From contig JAFQZN010000020.1 of assembly GCA_017405865.1 (NCBI GenBank), positions 1-49,958 of the forward strand: a stretch of 49,958 bases of DNA, read 5' to 3'. The stretch is from Oscillospiraceae bacterium. Lineage in GTDB: Bacteria > Bacillota > Clostridia > Oscillospirales > Oscillospiraceae. The notes below the pieces were generated by a model. That model did no database searches and was not told where the DNA came from. It saw only the letters and a list, made by a program, of their open reading frames with translations. Below, piece after piece: positions 49,952 to 49,958 of this stretch (within the stretch, counting starts at the first letter, position 1; each line of letters opens with the position of its first letter). Both the position numbers and the translations under genes were made by a program.

Positions 49952-49958
49952 ACCGCTC

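Overview
The window looks like a chromosomal segment of a GC-rich, anaerobic, gut-type Clostridia bacterium (Bacillota; Oscillospirales/Ruminococcaceae-like is my best guess, by inference). The signs are strong AGGAGG ribosome-binding sites, Firmicute housekeeping genes (RqcH, Mini-RNase III, ROK glucokinase), BspA-like leucine-rich plus SLH surface proteins, oxygen-sensitive Fe-S flavoenzymes, a YedE/TusA/DUF3343 selenium-type module, and hairpin-rich intergenic repeats. I see no prophage, CRISPR array or transposase.

Layout. 1-9654: membrane and surface genes (six-TM protein, degenerate acyltransferase, MscS channel, secreted LRR/SLH protein, lipoprotein operon), with a possible structured RNA at 4205-4470. 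9707-20800: a lipid-metabolism block. It holds a PlsC-like acyltransferase with a zinc ribbon; a leftward four-gene operon whose first gene closely resembles polyunsaturated fatty acid (linoleate) isomerases and whose other three genes encode a CrtI/RetSat-like flavoprotein, a ferredoxin reductase with a 2Fe-2S domain, and a 939-residue Fe-S/FAD/NADPH protein; and a divergent trio of acyl ligase, acyl carrier protein and acyl-ACP thioesterase. 21093-24849: lipase-like hydrolase, Fe-S aldo-keto reductase, flavodoxin, C39-like protein and glutaredoxin. 25662-28845: two leftward tRNA clusters (Glu x2, Tyr, Ser; Thr, Tyr) around the RNA ligase gene rtcB, with tRNA 3'-end fragments and hairpin repeats. 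29039-41794: mostly housekeeping genes (rsmF, murA, ung, nth, amidase, glycosyltransferase, asparaginase, pnp, rpsO, ogt, dCMP deaminase). 41880-45622: selenium-type divergon, an SDR and a 45-residue conserved protein. 45665-48757: rqcH-mrnC-glucokinase operon. 48845-49545: a cluster of intergenic repeats, then a small XRE regulator at the window end.

How the genes may work together. The most interesting proposal is that 11266-20774 is a fatty-acid isomerisation/saturation (biohydrogenation-like) system. The isomerase would move a double bond, the CrtI/RetSat-like flavoprotein would act on the product, the two Fe-S/NADPH flavoproteins would supply electrons, and the divergent ligase-ACP-thioesterase set would load and unload the acyl chain. 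The isomerase assignment rests on many remembered sequence blocks; the pathway is inference. A second theme is RNA: rtcB has its own promoter and a structured leader of about 250 nt, and lies between tRNA clusters that contain tRNA debris. A third is repeats: a 149/150-bp four-hairpin element occurs twice, once exactly at the stop codon ending the isomerase operon, and a 134-bp repeat occurs in inverted copies about 20.8 kb apart.
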